This document shows positions 51,831-60,129 of a stretch of DNA of 60,149 nt, piece by piece. A program made the position numbers and the translations under genes. Position 1 is the stretch's first letter; each line of letters starts with the position of its first letter. The notes below the pieces were generated by a model, which saw only the letters and a program-made list of their open reading frames with translations, was not told the DNA's origin and searched no databases. The stretch covers positions 1 through 60,149 of the forward strand of contig DJYC01000075.1 in assembly GCA_002448445.1 (NCBI GenBank). The letters are read 5' to 3'. Origin of the DNA: Treponema sp. UBA6988 (GTDB lineage Bacteria; Spirochaetota; Spirochaetia; Treponematales; Treponemataceae).

Positions 51831-52808
51831 TTAAAGCTTAAAATACTTCTTGTAGGCATTCCAAGTAGAACCAATAAGCGTGTCCACATCAGAATAATGC
51901 GGCTCCCAACCAAGCACCTCTTTTGCAAGCGCAGAAGTAGCGGTAAGCTGGGCAGGATCACCCGCACGCCGACCAACATATTCAGCCTTAATCTCCTTAC
52001 CGGTAATGCGCCTTGTAGCCTCCAGCATCTCCGTTACAGTAATGCCGTTGCCTGTTCCAAGGTTCAGCGTAAGGCTCTTCTTTTCCTTTGCAATATATTC
52101 AAGGGCAAGAACGTGTGCGCTGGCCAAGTCCGTAACATGAATGTAGTCGCGGATGCAGGTTCCGTCGCGGGTAGGATAGTCGTTTCCAAAAATGCTTATC
52201 TTTTCCCTCTTTCCGCATGCAACCTCCATCATAACAGGCAGAAGGTTTGCAGGATTCTTTTCAAGGCCGTAAAGCTCACCGGTAGGATCATAGCCAGCCG
52301 CATTAAAATAGCGCAAAGCCGCAAAGTGCAAGCCCCTAAGCTTTTCGTACCAGCCCATGAATTCCTCTATCTTAAGCTTGGTAAAACCGTAGTAGTTTTC
52401 CGGATTCTTGGGATGCTTCTCGTCAATAGGAAGATACTGTGGCTCCCCAAAAACCGCCGCACTGGAAGAAAAAACCATGTTAAGACATTTGTGCTCTACC
52501 GCGCTGTTCAAAATGTTCATCGTACCGGAAATATTGTTAATGGAATATTTTTCCGGCTGAACCATACTCTCGCCCGCCGCCTTAAAAGCCGCAAGGTCAA
52601 CAAAAGCGTCAAAGCCCTTTGCAAAAGCCGCGTCCAACTCTTCCTTATGAAGGATAGAACCCGCAAAAAATTCGTTCCCAGGGTAAAGATTCTGAATCAA
52701 ACCGCTTGAAAGGTTGTCAAAAACGGCAACCGTGTGGCCCTTTGCCATAAGTTCCTTTACAACATGGCTTCCTATGTAGCCCGCACCGCCAATAACTAAA
52801 ACTTTCAT
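51831..52808 (-). CDS. galE: UDP-glucose 4-epimerase (GalE)
   Basis: Interconverts UDP-galactose and UDP-glucose in the Leloir pathway and for glycan precursors. 325 residues: NAD-binding MKVLVIGGAGYIGSHVV, catalytic Ser in VFSSSAAVFG, YxxxK in NYYGFTKLKIEEF, then RDGTCIRDYIHVTDLASAH. TGGAGG precedes the ATG at 52808. It would handle galactose freed by the nearby beta-galactosidase, although it has its own transcription unit. Confidence 0.95.
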   Translation of the reverse strand: MKVLVIGGAGYIGSHVVKELMAKGHTVAVFDNLSSGLIQNLYPGNEFFAGSILHKEELDAAFAKGFDAFVDLAAFKAAGESMVQPEKYSINNISGTMNILNSAVEHKCLNMVFSSSAAVFGEPQYLPIDEKHPKNPENYYGFTKLKIEEFMGWYEKLRGLHFAALRYFNAAGYDPTGELYGLEKNPANLLPVMMEVACGKREKISIFGNDYPTRDGTCIRDYIHVTDLASAHVLALEYIAKEKKSLTLNLGTGNGITVTEMLEATRRITGKEIKAEYVGRRAGDPAQLTATSALAKEVLGWEPHYSDVDTLIGSTWNAYKKYFKL

Positions 52809-52913
52809 TTTTCCTCCAGCACAACACGTCAACACGTGTCAACATCAATTATACTATACCCCATAAAAAGACCCTTTGCAAGTGAAAATATTTCTGAATA
52901 TTCGTTTTTTTTT

Positions 52914-53141
52914 TTACATCGTGTAACCGGGTTTCACAAAGACTTCTTTGTTTGAAGGATCCGCCACCTTATCGTAAACCTTTTCCTTCCATTCATCCTG
53001 CGGCACATCCTCTATAGAAACAGAAAAATGCTCTATTTCGCGGCCAAGCTCACGGCTAGCAACTTCAGCAAGCTTTTCCGCAAGATTCTTCTTAATCTTT
53101 TCATCCCTTCCCGGGTACATCTGCACTGTAATATGAGGCAT
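52914..53141 (-). CDS. 4-oxalocrotonate tautomerase-family protein
   Basis: 75 residues beginning MPHITVQMYPGRDE. Removal of Met would leave the catalytic Pro1 of the tautomerase superfamily. The helix EKIKKNLAEKLAEVASRELG and the end EVFVKPGYTM fit. PptA-like members are common outside degradation pathways, so the substrate is unknown. AAGGAG precedes the ATG. Confidence 0.85.
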   Translation of the reverse strand: MPHITVQMYPGRDEKIKKNLAEKLAEVASRELGREIEHFSVSIEDVPQDEWKEKVYDKVADPSNKEVFVKPGYTM

Positions 53142-53213
53142 TACATTCTCCTTTTTTCTTTTTAAGTATAAATCATATTAGCAAAAAGCAAAAATATTTT
53201 ATAGGGGGAAAGC

Positions 53214-53966
53214 CTATCCCCTGCATATCAAAACAGAAAAATATCTGCCGCTTTCCTTACCGAAAGATTCATCTGCAAGCAAGATTTCTGCAAAAGCGGC
53301 AAAATCTTTTCCATATATTATGCGCTCATCTTCCATCGATGCGTTTTGCACAAGAAGGCATTTTTCTTCAATGCCAAGCTCCACAGTAAGCAAAAGAATT
53401 TGGATAAGGCTTTTGTTCATCTTCATTATAACTTTTGTTCCACCGTCCAAAGAAGAAAGCTCCTTTGTTAGCCGACCGTCAAAGAACCATTCGTCTCCGC
53501 ATATTATGTGAAGATCTTCTTCTGCCTGGCACAAAACAGTGGAAGCAGATGCCGCAGCCTGGCAGAATGAAGGAATACCGGCAAGAAATTTTGCACCAAA
53601 GCCTGCCCCGCAAATCATGGAGGCAAATTTTCCCGCAGTAGAAAAAACAGAAGGGTCTCCTATGGTAACAAAGGCGCAATCCTTTCCCTCTCTTAAAAAA
53701 GCAAGGCACTTTTCCTTAGCATCTTCATAAACAAGTGAATCATTTTTGCGCATGGAAAATTCAAGGGGGAGAAGAATCTTTTTGCCAAGGTCAACAGCAT
53801 CTTTTACAGTTTCTAGCGCACGGCTTTTTTGCTGCCCAGATTTGCTTTGGGTCACAGGGTAAAAAATCACAGGGCATTTCTGCAAAGTCCTTACGGCCCC
53901 AAGCGTCATAAGCTCAGAAGAACCAGGGCCTGTTCCAACCACATAAAGAATTCCGCTCTTTCCCAT
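53214..53966 (-). CDS. Precorrin-2/cobalt-factor II C20-methyltransferase-like protein (CbiL/CobI)
   Basis: 250 residues of the tetrapyrrole methyltransferase family: LYVVGTGPGSSELMTLGAVRTL (start motif), VTIGDPSVFSTAGKF (SAM-binding GDP loop), LAGIPSFCQAAASAS. The spacing resembles CbiL/CobI of the corrin pathway. No other cobalamin gene is in the window, so it is either an orphan part of a scattered pathway or a recruited methyltransferase. TGAGGAAAA precedes the ATG. The secreted protein upstream ends 2 bases before it, so they share an mRNA. Confidence 0.85.
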   Translation of the reverse strand: MGKSGILYVVGTGPGSSELMTLGAVRTLQKCPVIFYPVTQSKSGQQKSRALETVKDAVDLGKKILLPLEFSMRKNDSLVYEDAKEKCLAFLREGKDCAFVTIGDPSVFSTAGKFASMICGAGFGAKFLAGIPSFCQAAASASTVLCQAEEDLHIICGDEWFFDGRLTKELSSLDGGTKVIMKMNKSLIQILLLTVELGIEEKCLLVQNASMEDERIIYGKDFAAFAEILLADESFGKESGRYFSVLICRG

Positions 53967-53968
53967 AT

Positions 53969-55369
53969 CTACTTTTCCTCAAAAGCTTCTTTTGATTCAG
54001 GAGAAACATGAAGAACAAAACCATTCTTTGCATCCCCGTCAATCATCACTTCAAGTATATGGGTATCTTCCGTATCAAGCCCACCGCAAAAAAGAGACTC
54101 ATGCTTTGAGTTTTTAAATTCAGAAGTATCATCTGCCACCGTAAAAAGAGCAAAGCTGTCCCTGTTGAATTCATCTTTCCTGTAACGGTGCCCATAAGAA
54201 TGAAGAAGATAAAATGCTTCTTTTTTAAAGACCCCACTTTTAAGTGATATTGTTTTGGGAACCCATTGCCCGTCAAAAGTCTTTAAGGCACCGGGGTTCA
54301 TCATCTTTAGGTCCTGCACAATTTTTACATCCGACAAATCAAATCTGGCTGTCTCTTCCCAAGATTCAGACCAATCAGAATTGTAGCGGCTTATTGTTAG
54401 AACAAGATAAGAAGCGTATTCTATTTTCCTTTCCTTACCAGAATTGATGATGAGCATTACCATATTTTTGCAAGAATAAGAGGTTCTAATTCCACACATA
54501 GTCTCGCTTGCAAGTTTTCTTCCATCCGCAGAATAGCTTGTAATTTCCGTAAAAGTATTATCATCATCCAAAAGTCTTTTCTTTACATTCCAGCTTAGCG
54601 AAAAGTCATCATTGAATTTTGGCTTTGCATAAAGGCTTCCCGTGTGAACCAAATCCTTTTTTTCTTGCATGTAGATTTTTTCTGCTTTATTTTCGAAAAA
54701 AGAAAAATAAGTCGCTTCAACAGTTAAATCTCCTCCAAAAGAAACTTTCGTATTCATTGCACTTGCAAGAAGAATGTAAAAATCCTTCCGCAGTATAGGC
54801 TTTGAGGCATTTTCTTCACCCTTGCTCAAAATGAGCTTGCGGTCAAAGGCCCTGGCATAAGTTTGCCCCTGTTCTGTAAAGCCTATTTCTTCCGGCTTGT
54901 CAATGCAGCTATAGGTGTTGCCAATAAAGCGGGTAACATATTTTAAGGCATCGTATTCAGTAAGCGGGGCATTAAGCGAAAGAGAAAAAAGTTCTTTTTT
55001 AGTAAGAAGAGGTCTTTTAACAGCATAAAAAAGAGAGAGCAAAAAAGTTTTTTCTTCCTCGGTAAATTTTTTATCCAAGGGAGCAAGCTCCTTAATCAAG
55101 TACCATTCCTTTGCACTTTGCCATGCCGAACCTGCACCTTGAACTCTTAAGAGCGTTCTTAACGCTTCTTCTACAGAAAGTCCACCTTCCCTTTTTAAAT
55201 CCTCTTCCGAAACTATATTGAACTTTGCCAAATCCCAAACTCGTCCGCAGTCAGCAAAAAAAGCTTCCTTCTTCTGGGCAAAGATGGAACTTAGAAAAAT
55301 AAACAAGCCCAGCATCAAAAGTAAAGGCCGGGCACTCTTTCTTACAAAAACACTTTCATCATTTTTCAT
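53969..55369 (-). CDS. Hypothetical secreted protein
   Basis: 466 residues. The signal peptide (ARPLLLMLGLFIFLSSIFAQ) is preceded by a basic start. The body is helical at first (LSVEEALRTLLRVQGAG, TEEEKTFLLSLFYAVKRPLL) and then beta-rich (NTKVSFGGDLTVEATYFSFF, SLSWNVKKRLLDDDNTFTEITSYS). I do not recognise a family. A promoter lies 7 bases before the ATG at 55369 with no ribosome site, so the mRNA may be leaderless. The cbiL-like gene follows immediately (2-base gap). Confidence 0.75.
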   Translation of the reverse strand: MKNDESVFVRKSARPLLLMLGLFIFLSSIFAQKKEAFFADCGRVWDLAKFNIVSEEDLKREGGLSVEEALRTLLRVQGAGSAWQSAKEWYLIKELAPLDKKFTEEEKTFLLSLFYAVKRPLLTKKELFSLSLNAPLTEYDALKYVTRFIGNTYSCIDKPEEIGFTEQGQTYARAFDRKLILSKGEENASKPILRKDFYILLASAMNTKVSFGGDLTVEATYFSFFENKAEKIYMQEKKDLVHTGSLYAKPKFNDDFSLSWNVKKRLLDDDNTFTEITSYSADGRKLASETMCGIRTSYSCKNMVMLIINSGKERKIEYASYLVLTISRYNSDWSESWEETARFDLSDVKIVQDLKMMNPGALKTFDGQWVPKTISLKSGVFKKEAFYLLHSYGHRYRKDEFNRDSFALFTVADDTSEFKNSKHESLFCGGLDTEDTHILEVMIDGDAKNGFVLHVSPESKEAFEEK

Positions 55370-55376
55370 AAAACAA

Positions 55377-55405
55377 AGTTTACCACAATTATTTTTTTCA
55401 CTCAA
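55377..55405 (-). promoter_or_regulatory. Promoter of the secreted-protein/cbiL operon
   Basis: On the minus strand TTGAGT (bases 55400-55405) and TAAACT (bases 55377-55382) are 17 bp apart. The ATG begins 7 bases after the -10 box. Confidence 0.6.
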
Positions 55406-55472
55406 CACAGAGACAAAGTTATGTAGAAGGTAAGTGAAATCCACAAGAAACTTAGCAACCATTAATCTAACT

Positions 55473-55610
55473 GCGTAAGCACTTCCATTCCCGGCTGAAA
55501 ATGCGTCAAAAAAGCCGAGCGCGGATATAAGGTATCTGACTCGCTACGCTCGCACCGCGCAAATGCTTTTTTGCCGCGTTTTCAGCCTACATTCCAGTGC
55601 TTCCGCACAC
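55473..55610 (+). repeat. Long nested inverted repeat (copy 3)
   Basis: AAGCACTTCCATTCCCGGC and AAAATGCGTCAAAAAAGC on the left pair with GCTTTTTTGCCGCGTTTT and ATTCCAGTGCTT on the right. The core is GCGCGGATATAAGGTATCTG, then ACTCGCTACGCTCGC and CCGCGC. The rest of the 55463-55800 gap shows only a TGC-TATACT box (55777-55782) for lutC. Confidence 0.78.
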
Positions 55611-55800
55611 TGTTTTACTACATTGCATTCCATGTTCCTTGCACTTACCTTATGCAAGTTTTGGAAGAAGGGAAAAAATGATGCAAGATTCTTTTACATA
55701 ACGATTATATGCCAAAATCTGATTCCCATGTTTGTTATGCAAAGAAAAACCGCTACCAAGGAAAGATTTTTTATGCTATACTCAAAGCAAGGAGTTAAAT

Positions 55801-56448
55801 GTGGCTATGAATGAAAACAGAATCAAGCGAAACGACCTGCTTTCGCAAAAAGTTATCAAAGGCTTGGAATCTCGCGGCATGGCGGGATATTACGTTCAGA
55901 CAAAAGAAGAGGCGCTTTCACTTGCACTCTCAATGATTCCAGAAGGAGCAACAGTCTCAAAGGGCGGCTCAATGAGCGTAAAAGAAATAGGCCTTTCCGA
56001 AGCACTTGCCAAGGGAAACTACAAGTTTACAGACAGAGACAACAGGGGTCCTGATGCAGAAGACCCAAGAACTGCAGCCCTTAAGGCTTACGATGCAGAC
56101 GTATATCTTTGCAGTACAAACGCAATTACAGAAGACGGCGTACTCGTAAACATAGACGGCAACGCAAACAGAGTATCTGCACTGGCATTCGGTCCAAAGA
56201 AAGTAATCCTCATTGTAGGAATGAACAAAATTGCCCCGGACGTAGACAGTGCACTAAAAAGGGCAAGAAACGAAGCGGCACCAATAAACACACAGCGCTT
56301 TGGCCTCAGCACCCCCTGCTGCAAAACAGGCTCCTGCATGAACTGCAAAAACCCCGACACAATCTGCTGCCAGTTTCTGATTACCCGCTATTCAAGGCAC
56401 CCCGGCCGCATACACGTAATCCTCGTAAACGAAGCCCTCGGTTTCTAA
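55801..56448 (+). CDS. LutC/LUD-domain protein
   Basis: 215 residues, LUD (DUF162) fold: MIPEGATVSKGGSMSVKEIGL, YLCSTNAITEDGVLVNIDGNANRVSALAFGPKKVILIVGMNKI. A Cys cluster at the end (CCKTGSCMNCKNPDTICC) may bind a metal or Fe-S cluster. LutA and LutB partners are absent, so a role in lactate oxidation is not supported by context. The start is GTG at 55801, with AAGGAG 6 bases before it; an ATG two codons later is further from that site. Confidence 0.88.
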   Translation: MAMNENRIKRNDLLSQKVIKGLESRGMAGYYVQTKEEALSLALSMIPEGATVSKGGSMSVKEIGLSEALAKGNYKFTDRDNRGPDAEDPRTAALKAYDADVYLCSTNAITEDGVLVNIDGNANRVSALAFGPKKVILIVGMNKIAPDVDSALKRARNEAAPINTQRFGLSTPCCKTGSCMNCKNPDTICCQFLITRYSRHPGRIHVILVNEALGF

Positions 56449-56610
56449 AAGCAATTAGAGTCTACTGAAAAACTATTTAATTAAAACTGATACAACTAGT
56501 TGAACGGCATTCAAAAAAAGTGCAAGCAGAAATGCTGAAAACGGCAAAAAACTTGCACTTGTCTCCAAAGCAAACTGCTTATGCACGGATAAAAATTACT
56601 GTAAAAAAAG

Positions 56611-57000
56611 AACTGGGTTCTTAGGCATATCGCGATACGTTGAGCGATATGGCCCTAAGCCGTACCTGCCCGGAAAAAATCCCTCCATGGATTTTTTCCG
56701 GGATTGCAGAATCGCTTCACAATTCTGCACGCTGCTAAAACGCCCATCCATGGGCTATTTAAATTTCATCAAGAAAGAAACACGTTTCTCGTCTTTTAAA
56801 AAAACAGGTGTTGAAAATTGGGGTTCTTAGGGGCTAGCCCCTAAGCCGTGCCGGGATGAGACGGTAGCAAGTGCGTACCGTCGAAGGTGGTTTGGAACTC
56901 GCAACGAAGTTTCAAGCGGGGGAGGAAACATCGGGCTTCGGACTCTGAGAGGTTTTCTCCCCTCCAAATTAGGGGTACAAGGGGCTCCCTTGAAAATACT
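56611..57000 (+). repeat. Three repeat modules in a gene-free gap
   Basis: The 56449-57016 gap has no gene. Bases 56611-56668: GGGTTCTTAGGCATATCGC / GCGATATGGCCCTAAGCC. Bases 56669-56775 (minus): three-hairpin element with GCCC-ATGGAT-GGGC and AAATCC-ATGGA-GGGATTT. Bases 56818-57000: GGGTTCTTAGGGGCTAGCCC, then CTAAGCCGTGCC, a GACGGTAGCAAGTGCGTACC hairpin and a tail matching the reverse of 36345-36430. Confidence 0.78.
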
Positions 57001-57016
57001 CTTTCAGTGGCAAAAA

Positions 57017-58807
57017 CTACAGAAGCTTTTCGTATTCGCAAACAGGAACCGGCTTACTGTAATAATAGCCCTGAATCGTCTCGCAGCCAAGGGAGCGCAA
57101 CCTTTCAACCTGGCTCTTACTCTCCGCCCCTTCTGCAAGACAATGAAAACGCAGGTCCTTTGCCATCATGATTATGTGCCGCACAAGAGTTACGTCTTTT
57201 GAATCCTCCGGCTTAGCTTCAAGCCTGTCAACAAAACTCTTGTCTATCTTTAAAGTGTCAATCGGCATGTCGGCAAGCAGGGAAAGAGAAGAATATCCTG
57301 TTCCAAAGTCATCAATAGAAATGCTAAAGCCCGCCTTCTTTAGCTTGTTCAAAAGGGCAAGCATATAATCCTTGTCTTCGTAGGTAGCACTCTCCGTAAG
57401 CTCAAAGTCCACAAGAGAATGTTCCACCCCGTATGAATCCACCACCCTGCAAAGGTATTCAAGAAGATTGGGATTTTCCAGCTGCTTTCTGGAAAGATTC
57501 ACAGACACAGGCTTTACATTGCGACCTTCCTTCTTCCAACGGCAAAGGCATTCGCAAACCTTATGCAGAACAACGTCGTCCACCTTTCCAATAAGGCCAA
57601 TGCGCTCAAAAAAAGGAATAAAACGGCTGGGCGGCAAAAACTGAACCCCCTTAAAGTTCCAGCGCACAAGAGCCTCCGCCCCCTTAAGATTTTCACTGGC
57701 AACATCATACTTGGGCTGCATGTAAACAAGAAATTCATCGTTTGCAATTGCGGTATCAAGGTATGCACGTATTTGATCCGCCCAAAAAAGATCGTCATAC
57801 ATCTTTTCTGTATAAAAAAGAATTTCGTTCTTATTGATTTTATTGCCAAGAGACTTTGCCAGCTTAGCCGCATCCGCAACGCGCTCATCCATAAGCATGG
57901 TAGCCCTCATGGGAACAACCCCGCAGCGGAAAAAAATCTGGTACTTGGAATCTTGGTCCAAAGGAGAAAGGCTTTCAAAAAGCTCAGTAAATTTGCGCCT
58001 TATCTCATCCTCCTCCATGTCCTTAAAAATAACTGCAAAATTGTCGTTGTCACACCTGGCACTCTCATAAATCCAATCCTGTTCCTCAAGCGTCTTTGAA
58101 ATCCTAACAAGATACTGGTTCGCAATAATGTGGCTAAAAAGCTCGTTTATCATGCGGAAACTTTTCACATCAAAAATGGCAAAGCAAAAGTCGTTAATCT
58201 CTGGCGAAACATGCTCAAACAAAAAGTGCCTTATGTATCTCCAGTTCCTGGCACCGGTATAATTGTCAAAAAAGGCAATGTCGTAAAGCTGCTCCTTCGT
58301 AACATCCGAAAGCCCCTCTGGCTTTACCATCTCTATCTTACCGGTATCAAGGCATTCAAAATAGATACGGATTTTATCGTTACTGTAAAAAAGCTGCCTA
58401 ACCGAAGGATTCTTTGCAATCTCCGCATTCGTCCACTTTCTGTAGTTGATATCCGTGTGCAAAACGGTATCTATAACCTCATCAATAACCTTGTCGTTCA
58501 AAACTTCAACTTCAAGAACATCCACCGCCATCACGTAAATTCCGGGAAGGCAAACAGAATCAAGTCCCTCTGGATAGCTTATCCTATCGTCGTCAGGGCG
58601 AAATTCCATCCCCAAAACGCTACCCTTGTATTCATCTGTGTTAAGCATAAAAAGACCAGGATAATCATAAGTGCCAAAAGCTCCTATATAGGGAATAAGT
58701 TCCTTGGGATATTTGCAATTAAAAAAATCCTCTTTCCTATTTTGGTCTGCGGGAACAAAATATAAAATTCGCTTGGGCTTGTAAAAATGATTAAATCGAA
58801 ACTGCAC
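57017..58807 (-). CDS. GGDEF (degenerate)-EAL cyclic-di-GMP phosphodiesterase
   Basis: 596 residues. The N-terminal unassigned region (about 1-185) is followed by a GGDEF-like domain (about 190-330) whose active loop is ARCDNDNFAVIF instead of GGDEF, so it should not make c-di-GMP. The EAL domain (about 345-590) keeps GAEALVRWN, SVNLSRKQLENP, DFELTESATYED, IDDFGTGYSSLSLL and LKIDKSFV, so hydrolysis is expected. The start is GTG with AGGAG about 10 bases upstream. No membrane segment is seen, so it is cytoplasmic. It could lower c-di-GMP for PilZ-type targets such as the protein at 41163-42113. Confidence 0.92.
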   Translation of the reverse strand: MQFRFNHFYKPKRILYFVPADQNRKEDFFNCKYPKELIPYIGAFGTYDYPGLFMLNTDEYKGSVLGMEFRPDDDRISYPEGLDSVCLPGIYVMAVDVLEVEVLNDKVIDEVIDTVLHTDINYRKWTNAEIAKNPSVRQLFYSNDKIRIYFECLDTGKIEMVKPEGLSDVTKEQLYDIAFFDNYTGARNWRYIRHFLFEHVSPEINDFCFAIFDVKSFRMINELFSHIIANQYLVRISKTLEEQDWIYESARCDNDNFAVIFKDMEEDEIRRKFTELFESLSPLDQDSKYQIFFRCGVVPMRATMLMDERVADAAKLAKSLGNKINKNEILFYTEKMYDDLFWADQIRAYLDTAIANDEFLVYMQPKYDVASENLKGAEALVRWNFKGVQFLPPSRFIPFFERIGLIGKVDDVVLHKVCECLCRWKKEGRNVKPVSVNLSRKQLENPNLLEYLCRVVDSYGVEHSLVDFELTESATYEDKDYMLALLNKLKKAGFSISIDDFGTGYSSLSLLADMPIDTLKIDKSFVDRLEAKPEDSKDVTLVRHIIMMAKDLRFHCLAEGAESKSQVERLRSLGCETIQGYYYSKPVPVCEYEKLL

Positions 58808-58950
58808 TTTTTTAAACTCCTAAAAACACGAAGACCCGGCACCATCTCGAAGAAATCACAAACATCCGGCACAATTACATTCTACACCAGCAGAATAAGA
58901 ATCGTCAACTTTTCTTTTTGAATTTTATAGAAGCGGTAAGCAGTAAAATA

Positions 58951-60129
58951 TAATTCCCCACTAAAAAAGGTTTCCAACCATCTGTTATAATGGAATTGCA
59001 AACACACCAAAAAACAGGAGGAAGGAAACCTATGGAAATAATAGCAAAAAAGGAGAGAAAAGAAAACAGCTGCTTTGACCATGACAAGAGAATTTTGCTG
59101 GAGGGGTATCTGCTTGGAAAAACGGGCTTCCCTAAAATCACCGGCAGGACACAGCTCGCCAGGATATTCAACTGCGACCGGAAGACAATCTACAACGAGA
59201 TAAAGCGCGGCACGGTCGAGCACCTGAAAAGCGACCTGAGCACAGTCATGGAGTACAATGCCGATTACGCCCAGAACATTGCGGACGCCCTGAATGAAAA
59301 CCGCGGGTGCGTCCCGAAAATCATGCTGGACACAGCCCTTGCCCGTGAGCTGAGGCGTCTGATTGTGGACATGAACTTCAGTCCCTACGCGGCACTGGCT
59401 GAGTTGGAGGCGAAAGGCTGGCCGAGCAAGACGAGGTGCGTGGAGAAGACAGTGTACAACTGGGTGAACGGAGGGCTGATTCACGGAATCGGGCGGAAGG
59501 ATCTGCCCAACAAGGGGGTAAAATACAGGGAGGCCGGCTCCACAAGGCGGTACAGCAGGGCTGAATGTGCCGCGCACAGCATAGAGAACCGGCCGAAGGA
59601 GGCTGACGACAGGAACAATTTCGGGCACTGGGAACTTGATACCGTCAAGGGCGGGAAAGACGCTCCGACAGACTGCCTTTTTACCATGACCGAGCGGAAA
59701 AGCAGGAATGAGATAGCCCGAAAAATGCCTGACGCGAAGGGAAAAAGCACGGTCGCAGTCCTCGACGAGATTGAACGGAAAATCGGAAGCGAGGCTTTCA
59801 GGCGGATTTTCATAACGATGACCTGTGACGGCGGCAGCGAATTCATGGACATCGAGGGAATCGAGCGGAGCTGCATCGACGGAAGGCCGAGGACAAAACT
59901 CTACTTCGCCCATCCCTACACGGCCTGCGAGCGGGGAACCAACGAGAACCACAACAGGATTCTCCGAAGATTCTTTCCGAAGGGCTGCGACTTCTCAAAG
60001 GTCACGGACGATGAAGTTGCAGATGCTGTGAACTGGATGAACTGCTACCCAAGACGGATTCACGGCGGAAAAACTCCCGCCATGCTTTACAAAAAATATT
60101 GCAGTTTCTGACAGAAAAGTGGGGAATTA
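58951..60129 (+). mobile_element. IS30-family insertion sequence, complete
   Basis: Terminal inverted repeats AATTCCCCACT (58952-58962) and AGTGGGGAATT (60118-60128) bracket one transposase gene. The pairing beyond the first 11-12 bases is weak. A clear target duplication cannot be read. GC content is visibly higher than in neighbouring genes, pointing to recent arrival. Confidence 0.85.
59032..60111 (+). CDS. IS30-family transposase
   Basis: 359 residues. The N-terminal HTH (FPKITGRTQLARIFNCDRKTIYNEIKRG) binds the ends. The DDE catalytic residues are visible: Asp in HWELDTVKGGKD, Asp in MTCDGGSEFMD and Glu in CERGTNENHNRILRRFFPKG. The end has YPRRIHGGKTPAMLYKK, as usual for IS30. The start at 59032 follows GGAGGAAGG; an upstream ATG at 58990 overlaps the left end. 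The frame is complete, so the element may be active. Confidence 0.94.
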   Translation: MEIIAKKERKENSCFDHDKRILLEGYLLGKTGFPKITGRTQLARIFNCDRKTIYNEIKRGTVEHLKSDLSTVMEYNADYAQNIADALNENRGCVPKIMLDTALARELRRLIVDMNFSPYAALAELEAKGWPSKTRCVEKTVYNWVNGGLIHGIGRKDLPNKGVKYREAGSTRRYSRAECAAHSIENRPKEADDRNNFGHWELDTVKGGKDAPTDCLFTMTERKSRNEIARKMPDAKGKSTVAVLDEIERKIGSEAFRRIFITMTCDGGSEFMDIEGIERSCIDGRPRTKLYFAHPYTACERGTNENHNRILRRFFPKGCDFSKVTDDEVADAVNWMNCYPRRIHGGKTPAMLYKKYCSF

